Shown here: piece by piece, positions 33,001-39,842 of the stretch
Layout of the letters: the number at the start of each line of letters is the position of its first letter
Numbering within the stretch: position 1 is the stretch's first letter
Assembly: GCF_026169115.1 (NCBI RefSeq)
Contig: NZ_JAPFEA010000007.1
Coordinates: 1 to 53,814 of the forward strand
Reading direction: 5' to 3'
Origin: Intestinimonas sp.
GTDB lineage: Bacteria; Bacillota; Clostridia; Oscillospirales; Oscillospiraceae
Length of the DNA: 53,814 nt
Program-made: the position numbers and the translations under genes
Notes under the pieces: model-generated
Seen by the model: only the letters and a program-made list of their open reading frames with translations
The model's database searches: none
Told to the model about the DNA's origin: nothing

Positions 33001-33986
33001 CGAACGACTCCATCACCGTCAGCAAGCTGAACGGCGTTGCTTACGCTAGCACTACCAATGCCCAGCTGAATGTCGGTGAAAACACCGCCGAGGCTACCGG
33101 CTGGGTCACCAGCACTGCCGATGGCATCAAGCTGACCATCACTGCTGGCAGCGCTGACTCCTTTACCGCTACTAAGTCCGTCAATGGCGCTGCCGCCACT
33201 GACTACACCAGCGGTTCTGAGATCCCTCTGGCCGAGGGTAATAACACCGTGGTCCTCACCGTTGTCACCAAGAAGGCTGGTGCTCTGGATACCACCACTG
33301 TGTATAACCTGACCATCAAGACTGCGCAGACTGCTTCCACTGTCTCTACCAGCTCCCTGGAGGTCAAGGCCAATAACCATGTGATCGCTGGCAGCGATAA
33401 GACCTATGTGGTGAAGGCTCTGGCTGCTGGTCAGGCCATCACTCTCAATCCTAAGGCCAGCACTGCTAATGGTGCTACCGTCAAGGTCGAGACCACCGGT
33501 AACCTGTCCAACAATGTGATTCCTGAGGGTTCCTTTAACCACAACAGCAGCAACACCATCTTTACCGCTGACGATGCTGAGAGCAACACCTCTGGCACCA
33601 TCAAGCTCACTGTCACCTACAAGAAGGCGAATGAAGCTGACCTGGTGGAGACCTACACCATCAAGGTCACTGTGGCTAAGAGCCTGGCTCCTAAGGCTAC
33701 CATCAACCTGGATAACTTCGCCGGTACCGGTACTGGCTACACTACCGGCTCTGTGAGCACTTCCATCGGTGGCGGTAGTTCTGCTGTGGGCGATGTGGTG
33801 TATCTGACTGTCGCCCCCGCAGAGGGTACTCAGGTGTCCATCAGTGTTCCTGATGGAAAGGCTGTCTACTCCGACGGCGTGCTTCAGATTCTGAACGTTG
33901 CTGCTGACTTCAATATGACGGTTACTGTGACTGGTGACAATTTTGTGACCAACACCTACACCATCAATGTTGACGTTGCGGCCTGA
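30015..33986 (+). CDS. SLH-domain S-layer protein
   Basis: 1323 residues. Signal peptide (about 1-28, KR then a hydrophobic core and AGA). Three SLH-type repeats (about 28-215) with TRAEMAKLIAV, FTDTKGHWAESYIAYVASLGI and the later TRDDTAQML bind secondary wall polymers. The long remainder is Thr/Asp/Gly-rich beta structure; the final 400 residues look like Ig/cadherin-like sandwiches (for example LEVKANNHVIAGS). AGAAGGAGG lies 9 bp before ATG 30015. Codon use is biased to a narrow set, as in very highly expressed genes, and shifts towards GCT/ACT codons in the last third. Probably the main S-layer subunit. Its mRNA leader contains a terminator-like hairpin. Confidence 0.9.
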   Translation: MRNLKRALSLALASVMVLSMMVIGAGAVSIDDFSDKDKIVNTEAVTTMVSLGVINGKEDGSYDPTGIVTRAEMAKLIAVTLNGGKDPTLGSITANFTDTKGHWAESYIAYVASLGIIDGRGDGTFGPNDQVTGAQAAKMILTMLGYRSDIEGFTGPLWAIKVQTKGNDIDLFADMLINPDEGLTRDDTAQMLYNGVQSWMVEYRNLEGSYDGIVYPQPLNKTKEDSTVLVEKFKVAKVTGVVEATSLISLDGNTTVEGKTRLTDVEYLGEKYGNKNFTYPIAVDSDLLGQRVVIYVKGLNSLSPNASNMEVVGSAIVSEDNSVVETAARLKKTDDVKDALKGSGISMPSAGADYVYITEDDTTRGATDGRQAMPGVAQTFIDNDGDGTVDVVIQKNPALAKINTYNEKDESMNISTIGSVDFVDVLNPKDVAQGDYVLVYNYDDTYVLEKAETVSGVVSAFVNNATDIDLSKITVDDTNYGIGSGENLAPDVMDLVGDAMSDLVDGTYTLYLDPHGNILGYVEDEGAVGNYAVITGVNDTGNTAGFYSVEVKLIMADGSTGKYDVNLLASAKKWDPTTNVTGTNDAKEAAMHRALTANADRDGKTDVIGTLVSYSLNDGAVTLVRPDYTTNNYHETSTNADLKLQNSKASYSFTAGKLMADDKTVFFIKDANGNYTTVNGLKNLRSTALNTVGTSQAIYYQATGSATLVARAIFAEVNAVYSSNSNYAFVTGNYTKTTSGTNTVYSYPVVLADGTVTTLKSKTEDNVGKTLVHEYQVDGDYVTFDNIETYVVNEKIVTGTGANAVSVADADNLATGKDSYPTTDATVWNVEDTDNVFETSFQKNDLVALVLDEDGNVETAFVYDRQDDDMTDTVAGAKPVATSGTLTLDGKNSTWTGIAAGNELKMNFTLGANQTGKIAVDADDNAKGTVFNNGTEIAKGGSFTGTVYTAGANENGGKVTVKVTISEDGKASRTLTYVIELKGNVAPGVNSVVLAANDSITVSKLNGVAYASTTNAQLNVGENTAEATGWVTSTADGIKLTITAGSADSFTATKSVNGAAATDYTSGSEIPLAEGNNTVVLTVVTKKAGALDTTTVYNLTIKTAQTASTVSTSSLEVKANNHVIAGSDKTYVVKALAAGQAITLNPKASTANGATVKVETTGNLSNNVIPEGSFNHNSSNTIFTADDAESNTSGTIKLTVTYKKANEADLVETYTIKVTVAKSLAPKATINLDNFAGTGTGYTTGSVSTSIGGGSSAVGDVVYLTVAPAEGTQVSISVPDGKAVYSDGVLQILNVAADFNMTVTVTGDNFVTNTYTINVDVAA

Positions 33987-34004
33987 TTCCAATTAAAGTG
34001 GATA

Positions 34005-34037
34005 CCCCCCGGACCATATGGTCCGGGGGGTTCCCCT
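34005..34037 (+). terminator. Terminator of the S-layer gene
   Basis: 26-bp perfect palindrome (34005-34030) followed by TTCCCCTTTTTT. Confidence 0.9.
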
Positions 34038-34041
34038 TTTT

Positions 34042-35073
34042 TCAGAACAGCAGAATACCGTAATCATAGACATACATGGCTGCGGCATTTCCCACGTCCA
34101 TGGTCAGCTGGAAGGACAGGTGCTCTCCCTGGGGCGTCCCCTCCTCCAACAGGAATTCCGTCTCGGTACAGCTTGCGCCTCCGGGCTCCATGGTGGTGCG
34201 GCTGCCCGCCTGGGTCAGGGCGAGCCAGCCGGTCCCGCCCTGTACGGACAGGGCCACGGTACCGCCGCTGTGGCGGACCCAGGCCCGCAGACCGGTCCGC
34301 TCCGGCAGGGCCAGACTGGGGGTAGTCACTGTGCCGCCGGTGGTGCCGGTGGAGGTGATGAGAAAGGTCCCGCCCAGGAGACCATTGCTGGTGGTGTAAA
34401 GTTCGTAAATATCCGCGCCAGTCTGGATGTGCAAATAGAATGTGTCTCCTTTGCTGACGGATACGGAACTGATGGAAATCGTTTGCTCCTCTGCCGCAGC
34501 GCCGAACCGGAGCTGGGCTGTCCCCTGGACCGCCTGTTTGCCGTTTTTGTAGAGCTTCCAGGTGGCTGAACTGGTGACGGTCAACCCCTGCTCATGTATG
34601 GTTTTCAGCCGAAAGCCGGTGATCCGTCCGCTGCCGCCCGCCGTGCAGGTGGCGGTACTTCCGCCGCCAACATAGCTGGTGCTCTGGCCGCTGTATCCCA
34701 GTGGGATATCGCCCTGTCCTGTGCGGTCCAGCGTGAGCTTGTTTTGAGAGCGCACCACCCCGTTGCTCATGGAGGCCGTCATGCTCCCATCCAGAAACCC
34801 ATCGAAGATCAGGGCCTTTTTGAAGTCCACCTTCTTCCCTCCGTAGTACTGCTGGAGCAGCAGGTTATAGAGGTTATAGCCCTGGTCCTCCAGCCCGCTC
34901 AGGGCCCGGTCTGCCGCCGCCTGGGCTTTCTCCGCTGCACTCGCCGCCCGGTCCTCTGCTGCCTTGATGGCCCCGTCGATTTTCCCGTTATCCTGATTGA
35001 ATTCCTCCCGCAAGAACTTGTCCCCCGGTTCCCACTGGCACAGCCCATAATTTGCAGTATAGTTGCTCGCCAT
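34042..35073 (-). CDS. Orphan phage-tail-fibre-like protein
   Basis: 343 residues. The N-terminus SNYTANYGLCQWEPGDKFLREEFNQDN resembles the opening of tail or receptor-binding proteins of Clostridia prophages, in which a trimer-forming Ala-rich helix (here about 40-62) precedes a beta-rich, Gly/Thr-rich distal part. The rest is repeat-poor beta sheet with no enzyme motif. ATG 35073 follows AAGGAGGG at 8 bp; a longer frame upstream is not preceded by a ribosome site. No other phage gene is near. It may be a domesticated tail-type adhesin, a bacteriocin-like remnant or an exported surface fibre; no signal peptide is seen. Confidence 0.55.
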   Translation of the reverse strand: MASNYTANYGLCQWEPGDKFLREEFNQDNGKIDGAIKAAEDRAASAAEKAQAAADRALSGLEDQGYNLYNLLLQQYYGGKKVDFKKALIFDGFLDGSMTASMSNGVVRSQNKLTLDRTGQGDIPLGYSGQSTSYVGGGSTATCTAGGSGRITGFRLKTIHEQGLTVTSSATWKLYKNGKQAVQGTAQLRFGAAAEEQTISISSVSVSKGDTFYLHIQTGADIYELYTTSNGLLGGTFLITSTGTTGGTVTTPSLALPERTGLRAWVRHSGGTVALSVQGGTGWLALTQAGSRTTMEPGGASCTETEFLLEEGTPQGEHLSFQLTMDVGNAAAMYVYDYGILLF

Positions 35074-35192
35074 AAAAGCATCCCTCCTTACCCCTACCCG
35101 CCCCGGCTCGTCCAGTTGCACGGCCCTTTTATCCCCGGGACCGCCCCTGCCCGCAGGCTGCAAAAAGTCCATGGATCGGGACCGTTCCCGAC

Positions 35193-35570
35193 GCCTTCCC
35201 CTGGGGGAGGGCCTGCGGGGGTGGGCGCACACACAGGTTGTGCCCCACCCACGTCATTCTGAGCCGCCCTTCCCACGTCATTCTGAGCCGCAGGCGAAGA
35301 ATCCGTATTCCTGCCCCGGTACAAAAGAACAGGGGGACGGATTCTTCGCTCCGCTCAGAATGACGTGATGCATGGGCGCGTCCGGGAGGCCGCGCCCCAC
35401 AAAATATAGCTCCCCCTTGACGGGGGAGCTGTCACCGCAGGCGACTGAGGGGGTGGCCGGAGCGCAAAGCCACGCCCGATACCCACCCTCATCCGGCCCT
35501 GCGGGCCACCTTCCCCCTGGAAGGGGGAAGGTCCGCGGGGGCGGGCGCACACACAGGTGTGCCCCTGCAC
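35193..35570. repeat. Block of dispersed intergenic repeats
   Basis: The 568-bp gap 35074-35641 holds no gene. It contains two copies of a GGGCGCACACACAGG segment (about 35221 and 35545), GTCATTCTGAGC repeats in both orientations (about 35253, 35277 and inverted 35354-35365), a copy of the CTTGACGGGGGAGCTGTC repeat (35411-35457) and a CCTTCCCCCTGGAAGGGGGAAGG palindrome (about 35510-35532). Related copies lie at 2.35-2.76 kb and 10.34-10.50 kb. Confidence 0.8.
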
Positions 35571-35601
35571 CCGTTATTCAGACCAGCGGAAACAGGAAAA
35601 A

Positions 35602-35639
35602 CGGCGGGCGGACCCTTTGGAGGTCCGCCCGCCGTTTTT
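35602..35639 (-). terminator. Terminator of the AI-2E family gene
   Basis: 13-bp perfect stem (35602-35614 and 35622-35634), 7-nt loop, A/T-runs on both sides, directly after the minus-strand stop. Confidence 0.88.
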
Positions 35640-35641
35640 GG

Positions 35642-36766
35642 TTACTGACCGCTCTTTTCCTGCAAGGACAGGCGCTTGCGCACATCCCGGCGGAGAAGGG
35701 CGTAGAGGATGGAGGCCACCGGCACGCTGAGCAGGACGCCGGCCAGGTCGAAGAGTCCGCCGCCCACGGTGACGGCAGTGAGGACCCAGATGCCGGGCAG
35801 CCCCAGGGAGGTCCCCACCACCCGGGGATAGATGACGTTGCCCTCCACCTGCTGGAGACAGGCCAGGAAAATGAGGAAGACCAGGGCGTCGATGGGGTCC
35901 ACCATGACCAGCAGCAGGGCGGAGGTGATGGCCCCCACATAGGCGCCCACCACCGGCACCAGGGCGGAGACCCCGATGAGGACGGAGATGAGGAGGGCGT
36001 ACTCCAGCCGCAGGAGGAGCATGCCCAGGAAGGTGAGTCCGCCCAGGATGCAGGCTTCGGTGATCTGCCCGCTGACGAAGCGGCTGAAGGTATCCGCAGT
36101 GAGGGCCGTGACGTCCAGCACCACGTCGCAGATCTTCGGGGGGACGTAGGCCCTGAGGACCCGGCGGCACTGTCCCAGAAGGGTGTCCTTGCCGGAGAGC
36201 ATATAGACGGAGAAGACCAGGGCCAGCACCATGGTGACGATAACGGAGATAAGGCCGCTGGTGAGGGTGAGCAGCTGGGGCACGGCGGTGGAGAGGGCGG
36301 CGAGGAGACTGTTGACAAAATCTTTCAGCGTCTGCCCGAACTGGGAGAGGTCCAGCTGCTCCAGGTGGAGCCAGGCCATGATCTCGTTGATCCAGATCTG
36401 CGCCTGACTGAGGTAGCTGCTGAGGTTGGCGGCGAAACGGCCCACGCTGCTGGTGAGCTGGGGAATGACGAAGGCAAAGATGGCCCCCACCACGCCGATG
36501 AGGAGCACGTAGGAGAGGGCGACGGCCAGCGGGAGGCTCAGTCCGGCCAGCCGGGTCCCGCCCAGGCCCTTGTCCAGGGTCTTGCGGAAGAAGGCGCAGG
36601 GCCGGCTCAGGACAAAGGCGATGGCCAGACCGGCGAAGAGCGGGGTCAGATTGGAGAGGACCAGACGGACCGTGCGCCAGAGGTCGTCGAAGCGCACCAC
36701 CAGAAAGATCAGTCCCACGGTGAAGGTGATGAGCAGCAGCAAGCTGCGGAAGAGTTTTTTGTCCAT
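35642..36766 (-). CDS. AI-2E family transporter (PF01594-type)
   Basis: 374 residues, about eight helices. Family features: two N-terminal helices, a large central soluble region (about 120-190), ALVFSVYMLSGKD, then SALVPVVGAYVGAI (the typical PxxGx motif) and the terminal GLPGIWVLTAVTVGGGLFG-type helix with VPVASILYALL. Members transport diverse small molecules or Na+/H+; few export the AI-2 signal, so the name is historical. ATG 36766 has only a weak ribosome site. An in-frame GTG or TTG 11-12 codons upstream lies close to the promoter. Single-gene unit. Confidence 0.85.
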   Translation of the reverse strand: MDKKLFRSLLLLITFTVGLIFLVVRFDDLWRTVRLVLSNLTPLFAGLAIAFVLSRPCAFFRKTLDKGLGGTRLAGLSLPLAVALSYVLLIGVVGAIFAFVIPQLTSSVGRFAANLSSYLSQAQIWINEIMAWLHLEQLDLSQFGQTLKDFVNSLLAALSTAVPQLLTLTSGLISVIVTMVLALVFSVYMLSGKDTLLGQCRRVLRAYVPPKICDVVLDVTALTADTFSRFVSGQITEACILGGLTFLGMLLLRLEYALLISVLIGVSALVPVVGAYVGAITSALLLVMVDPIDALVFLIFLACLQQVEGNVIYPRVVGTSLGLPGIWVLTAVTVGGGLFDLAGVLLSVPVASILYALLRRDVRKRLSLQEKSGQ

Positions 36767-36800
36767 GGAGAAATTCCCATCCTTCTCGTTCAATGACACC

Positions 36801-36830
36801 AATATAGCATCTTCCCCATGGGAAAGTCAA
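36801..36830 (-). promoter_or_regulatory. Promoter for the AI-2E family gene
   Basis: Minus strand TTGACT, 18 bp, TATATT, about 35 bp before ATG 36766. Confidence 0.7.
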
Positions 36831-36865
36831 TGTATCCCTTGGCGAAAGAGGGAAAACACCTGGGG

Positions 36866-37711
36866 TCATTCCAGGTCCATGTGCCGCTTTCGGTGGGCGG
36901 ACCAGGCCAGCTTTTGGGTGAGGGCGGCGGTGTCGCCCCGCTCCAGCACCTGCCGGTAGGCGCGCAGATTGTCCTCCAAGTTGCGGATGACCTTGGTGAG
37001 GGCGTCGGCGTTCATGGAAAAGAGCTCGGTCCACAGAGGGACGTCCAGGGCGGCCACTCTGGTGCAGTCCCGGAAGGAGCCGCCCTCGAAGCCCCGGCAC
37101 TCAAAGAGGTCCGGGTCGTCGCACACCGCCACCGCCATGATGTGCATGACCTGGCTGGTATAGGCGATGATGGCGTCGTGCTTCTGGGTGGTGGTCTCCA
37201 CCACGTCCCGGCAGCCGATGTATGCGGCGATGCGCCGCAAAAGGTCCAGGTGCTCCGCCCGGCAGCCGGGCCGGGGGGTGAGGATGTAGTGCGCGCCGCG
37301 GAAGAGCCCGCCGTCCGCGTGAAAGATGCCAGAGGTCTCCTTGCCGGCCATGGGGTGCCCCCCGATAAAGGCCACCTCCGGGGGGAGGACGGCAGCGGCG
37401 GCGTCCACCACGGCGGTCTTGACGCCGCACACGTCGGTGACCAGCCCGCCGGGCTTGAAGTCCCCGCGGTGGGCGCGCAGGAAGTCCACGATGGCCTTGG
37501 GGTGGAGACAGAGGTAGACCACGTCGGCAGCGGCAATGGCCGCTCTGGCGTCGTCGGTGAGCCGGTCAGCCGCCCCGTGGGCGGCGGCAAAGGCCAGGGT
37601 GGCGGGGTCCCGGTCCACCCCCACGATCTCAAAGTCCTCAAAGCCCTTCAAGGCCATGGCCATAGAGCCGCCAATGAGCCCCAGACCGATGATGGCGATG
37701 GTTTTATTCAT
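36866..37711 (-). CDS. tyrA: Prephenate dehydrogenase
   Basis: 281 residues. The Rossmann fold starts at once with KTIAIIGLGLIGGS (Gly motif about 9-14). GVKTAVVDAA, the substrate motif GGHPMAGKETSG and a helical C-terminal half follow. It converts prephenate to hydroxyphenylpyruvate in tyrosine synthesis. It lacks the C-terminal ACT domain of longer relatives, so feedback control may rest on the leader and on AroF. ATG 37711 follows CAGGAGGG at 8 bp. It is the last gene of the aroF-tyrA unit. Three extra copies of its first codons lie upstream (see the tandem repeat). Confidence 0.92.
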   Translation of the reverse strand: MNKTIAIIGLGLIGGSMAMALKGFEDFEIVGVDRDPATLAFAAAHGAADRLTDDARAAIAAADVVYLCLHPKAIVDFLRAHRGDFKPGGLVTDVCGVKTAVVDAAAAVLPPEVAFIGGHPMAGKETSGIFHADGGLFRGAHYILTPRPGCRAEHLDLLRRIAAYIGCRDVVETTTQKHDAIIAYTSQVMHIMAVAVCDDPDLFECRGFEGGSFRDCTRVAALDVPLWTELFSMNADALTKVIRNLEDNLRAYRQVLERGDTAALTQKLAWSAHRKRHMDLE

Positions 37712-37860
37712 TGGAAAACCCTCCTGAAAGCCGCAACGGATTGGGCGGCTCATTCGCGCGTATGCGCGTCCAAGTGTTTTGCCGGAACCGGCAAAACCTT
37801 GATGCCGGGGCAATTCATTTGCCCCGAGCAGATGAAATCCAACGGGGTCCCCCACGGACT

Positions 37861-37920
37861 TCAGTCCGGTGGGGGACCGCCAATGAGCCCCAGACCGATG
37901 ATGGCGATGGTTTTATTCAT
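37861..37920 (-). pseudogene. tyrA start fragment, copy 2 (19-codon mini-ORF)
   Basis: ATG plus the first 15 tyrA codons, then PPPD and a stop. It has the same ribosome site as real tyrA, so it could be translated as a 19-residue peptide. Confidence 0.75.
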
Positions 37921-38071
37921 TGGAAAAACCCTCCTGAAAGCCGCAACGGATCGGGCGGCTCGTTCGCGCGTATGCGCGTCCAAGTGTTTTGCCGGAACCG
38001 GCAAAACCTTGATGCCGGGGCAATTCATTTGCCCCGAGCAGATGAGATCCAACGGGGTCCCCCACCGGCCT

Positions 38072-38131
38072 TCAGTCCGGTGGGGCGCCGCCAATGAGCC
38101 CCAGACCGATGATGGCGATGGTTTTATTCAT
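38072..38131 (-). pseudogene. tyrA start fragment, copy 3 (19-codon mini-ORF)
   Basis: As copy 2, ending APPD and a stop; ribosome site CAGGAGGG intact. Confidence 0.75.
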
Positions 38132-38169
38132 TGGAAAACCCTCCTGAAAGCCGCAGTGGACCGGGCGGC

Positions 38170-38211
38170 TCATTTCAGCCCCAGGCCAACGATCACGATG
38201 GTCCGCTTCAC
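38170..38211 (-). pseudogene. Degenerate fourth tyrA start fragment
   Basis: GTG-initiated 13-codon frame, V-K-R-T-I-V-I-V-G-L-G-L-K then stop, similar in protein but diverged in DNA from the tyrA start. It sits 13 bp after the aroF stop behind GGGGGAAC, the position where tyrA would be expected to begin. It may be the remnant of the original gene start. Confidence 0.55.
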
Positions 38212-38224
38212 AGCCCGTTCCCCC

Positions 38225-39241
38225 TCAGACAGCCCGCCCCAGGCAGGGGGTCAAGGCGCGCAGCTTGTCCATCAGGCCGTCAAATTCCGCAGGGGTGATG
38301 GACTGCGCGCCGTCGCACTTTGCGTGGGGGGGATCGTTGTGGACCTCAATGATGAGGCCGTCTGCCCCGGCGGCAGCGGCGGCCAGACTCATACGCTCCA
38401 CCATCCAGGACTGGCCGCAGGCATGGGAGGGGTCTACCACCACAGGGAGGTGGGAGAGCTTTTTGACGGCCAGCACGGCGGAGAGGTCCAGGGTGTTCCG
38501 GGTGAAGGTCTCAAAGGTGCGGATGCCCCGCTCGCAGAGAATGACCCGCTCGTTGCCGCCGGCCATGATGTACTCGGCGGACATGAGCCACTCCTCGATG
38601 GTGGAGGAGAGCCCCCGCTTGAGCAGGATGGGCTTGGTGGTGCGGCCCAGCTGCTTCAGGAGGTCGAAGTTCTGCATGTTCCGGGCCCCTACCTGGATGA
38701 CGTCCACGCACATCTCGAACATTTCGATGTTGTCGGTGGACATGATCTCGGTGACGATGGGCAGACCGGTGGCACTCCTGGCCTCCTGGAGGAGGCGGAT
38801 GCCGTCGTTTCCCATGCCCTGGAAGGCGTAGGGGGAGGTCCGCGGCTTGAAGGCCCCGCCCCGGAGGGCGGCGGCGCCGCTGGCCTTGACGGCCTGAGCC
38901 ACCTCCACGATCTGCGCCTCGCTCTCCACCGAACAGGGGCCGGCAATGACGGCCAGCTTCTCCCCGCCCAGCAGCGCCCCGCCGCCCAGGTCGATGACCG
39001 TGTCCTCGGGGTGGTACTTGCGGTTGGCCTTTTTGTAGGGCTCGGTGACCCGCATGACCCGCTCCACGCCGGGGAGCAGGGAGAGCTTTTCCCGGTCAAT
39101 GCCGGAGGGGTCGCCCTCCGCGCCCAGGATGGTGGTCTCGGCGCCCTTGGACACCATGACCTTCACGCCGCCAGCCTCCATGGTGCGGATGGCGGAGGCC
39201 AGCTGCTCCTCGGAGAATCCGGATTTCATAATAACGACCAT
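38225..39241 (-). CDS. aroF: 3-deoxy-7-phosphoheptulonate (DAHP) synthase
   Basis: 338 residues of the type I-beta class: an N-terminal ferredoxin-like regulatory domain (about 1-75, opening with VVIMKSGFSEEQL) and a TIM-barrel with AGPCSVES, ALRGGAFKPRTSPY, LLKRGLSSTIEEW and VVDPSHACGQ. It condenses phosphoenolpyruvate and erythrose 4-phosphate, the first step of aromatic amino acid synthesis. The N-terminal domain in relatives mediates inhibition by tyrosine or phenylalanine. ATG 39241 follows AAAGGAAGGA. Transcribed with tyrA from a promoter 370 bp upstream, through a leader with a Tyr-rich ORF and an attenuator. Confidence 0.94.
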   Translation of the reverse strand: MVVIMKSGFSEEQLASAIRTMEAGGVKVMVSKGAETTILGAEGDPSGIDREKLSLLPGVERVMRVTEPYKKANRKYHPEDTVIDLGGGALLGGEKLAVIAGPCSVESEAQIVEVAQAVKASGAAALRGGAFKPRTSPYAFQGMGNDGIRLLQEARSATGLPIVTEIMSTDNIEMFEMCVDVIQVGARNMQNFDLLKQLGRTTKPILLKRGLSSTIEEWLMSAEYIMAGGNERVILCERGIRTFETFTRNTLDLSAVLAVKKLSHLPVVVDPSHACGQSWMVERMSLAAAAAGADGLIIEVHNDPPHAKCDGAQSITPAEFDGLMDKLRALTPCLGRAV

Positions 39242-39260
39242 ATTCGTTCCTTCCTTTCTG

Positions 39261-39581
39261 TCAATGACCCGGGTAAGAAACTTCATGCGCCAGGCGCGCA
39301 CCACGAAAACGGGCAAAGGCTTGTGGCGCATGAAGTTTATGCGCATATGGGCCGTCCCGGCCCATGCGCTTTGACTGCATGGCCGTGCCGCGGAAAGCGG
39401 CACATGGCCAATTTTGCGATGCGTTTGCATCGCAAAAACGCGGCGGTCCCGGTTGGGACCGCCGCGTTGTGTCGTCCACACGCATGGATAGCGGGCCTGT
39501 TCCAGGGCACGTCAAATCGCCGTTGCCGGTATAGCGGCAGCGGTAGGAATACCCATAGATGCGGCCCTGGAACAGCTTCAT
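39261..39581 (-). CDS. Tyrosine-rich leader ORF upstream of aroF
   Basis: Starts at ATG 39581, 8 bp after AGAAGGAAG, about 20 nt from the predicted transcript start. The first residues MKLFQGRIYGYSYRCRYTG have four Tyr within nine (residues 9, 11, 13, 17). The Tyr codons lie in the loop of a 12-bp perfect stem (39563-39574 with 39498-39509), upstream of a terminator. This is the plan of a ribosome-stalling leader peptide. Oddly, the frame stays open through the terminator and hairpin stack for 106 codons, so the functional peptide end is unclear. Confidence 0.6.
   Translation of the reverse strand: MKLFQGRIYGYSYRCRYTGNGDLTCPGTGPLSMRVDDTTRRSQPGPPRFCDANASQNWPCAAFRGTAMQSKRMGRDGPYAHKLHAPQAFARFRGARLAHEVSYPGH
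39278..39437 (-). repeat. Stack of four inverted repeats in the aroF leader
   Basis: Perfect 15-bp arms at 39278-39292/39324-39338; imperfect arms 39341-39354/39358-39369 and 39380-39391/39397-39410; perfect 11-bp arms 39412-39422/39427-39437. They lie between the attenuator and aroF. They resemble in style the palindromes in the aroF-tyrA repeats. None has a T-run. Confidence 0.8.
39439..39466 (-). terminator. Attenuator/terminator in the aroF leader
   Basis: 12-bp perfect stem (39439-39450 and 39455-39466), 4-nt loop, then GTTTTTG on the minus strand. Its 5' arm GCGGCGG can instead pair with CUGCCGC in the Tyr-codon segment, and GCGGUCC with GGGCCGC just after the leader start, giving possible antiterminators. 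Confidence 0.75.
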
Positions 39582-39606
39582 TGCGAACACTTCCTTCTGT
39601 CTAGGT

Positions 39607-39635
39607 ACTTTAACACTTTTTCCCGTTGAAGTCAA
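39607..39635 (-). promoter_or_regulatory. Promoter of the aroF-tyrA transcript
   Basis: Minus strand TTGACT, 17 bp, TAAAGT, 26 bp before the leader ORF start. Confidence 0.8.
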
Positions 39636-39702
39636 GAGAAAAGTTGACGCCGCGCCTGAAAAAATCAGCCAAGTGCTGTCAGTGGAGCCTTTTTGATAAA
39701 AC

Positions 39703-39739
39703 GGGCTGGATTTTCCAGAAAATGTGGAAAATCCAGCCC
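39703..39739 (-). terminator. Terminator of the che operon
   Basis: 14-bp perfect stem (39703-39716 and 39726-39739), 9-nt loop, followed on the minus strand by GTTTTATC. It lies 100 bp beyond the cheB stop. Confidence 0.75.
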
Positions 39740-39842
39740 GCTTTTGCTTTATAAGGTGTGAGCGCGTCTGTTCGTACAGGTCACTTATCAGAGGGGAGCC
39801 CACCCGGTTCTCGCACCAGGCTGCCCAAGCGACCCCGGACCT

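Larger units (their letters stand above)
37668..38174 (-). repeat. Tandem repeats of about 210 bp carrying the tyrA start region
   Basis: Unit 1 (37668-37876, containing the real tyrA start), unit 2 (37877-38087) and a partial unit 3 (38088 to about 38174). Each has the ribosome site and ATG plus 15 tyrA codons, identical in all three. Units 1 and 2 also hold a GC-rich hairpin, GGGGCAAATGAATTGCCCC, the 20-bp palindrome TTTTGCCGGTTCCGGCAAAA and a GCGCATACGCGC dyad. About 8 substitutions or indels per unit elsewhere show they are not a simple assembly duplicate. Confidence 0.9.

Noticed and set aside
29913..33992. 1359-codon open frame antisense to the S-layer gene
   Set aside because: It mirrors the strongly biased codon use of the plus-strand gene, has no ribosome site, and its protein is low-complexity Gly/Val/His/Asp-rich.
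35642..36766. AI-2 quorum-signal exporter
   Set aside because: Family membership is clear, but most members do not transport AI-2, and no luxS or lsr gene is near; the function is left open.
37712..38174. CRISPR-like array
   Set aside because: Repeat units are about 210 bp, only two to three in number, and contain gene starts; no short repeats with unique spacers and no cas genes.
39261..39635. T-box riboswitch before aroF
   Set aside because: No AGGGTGGNACCGCG-type antiterminator core and no specifier-loop architecture seen; a Tyr-rich ORF is present instead.
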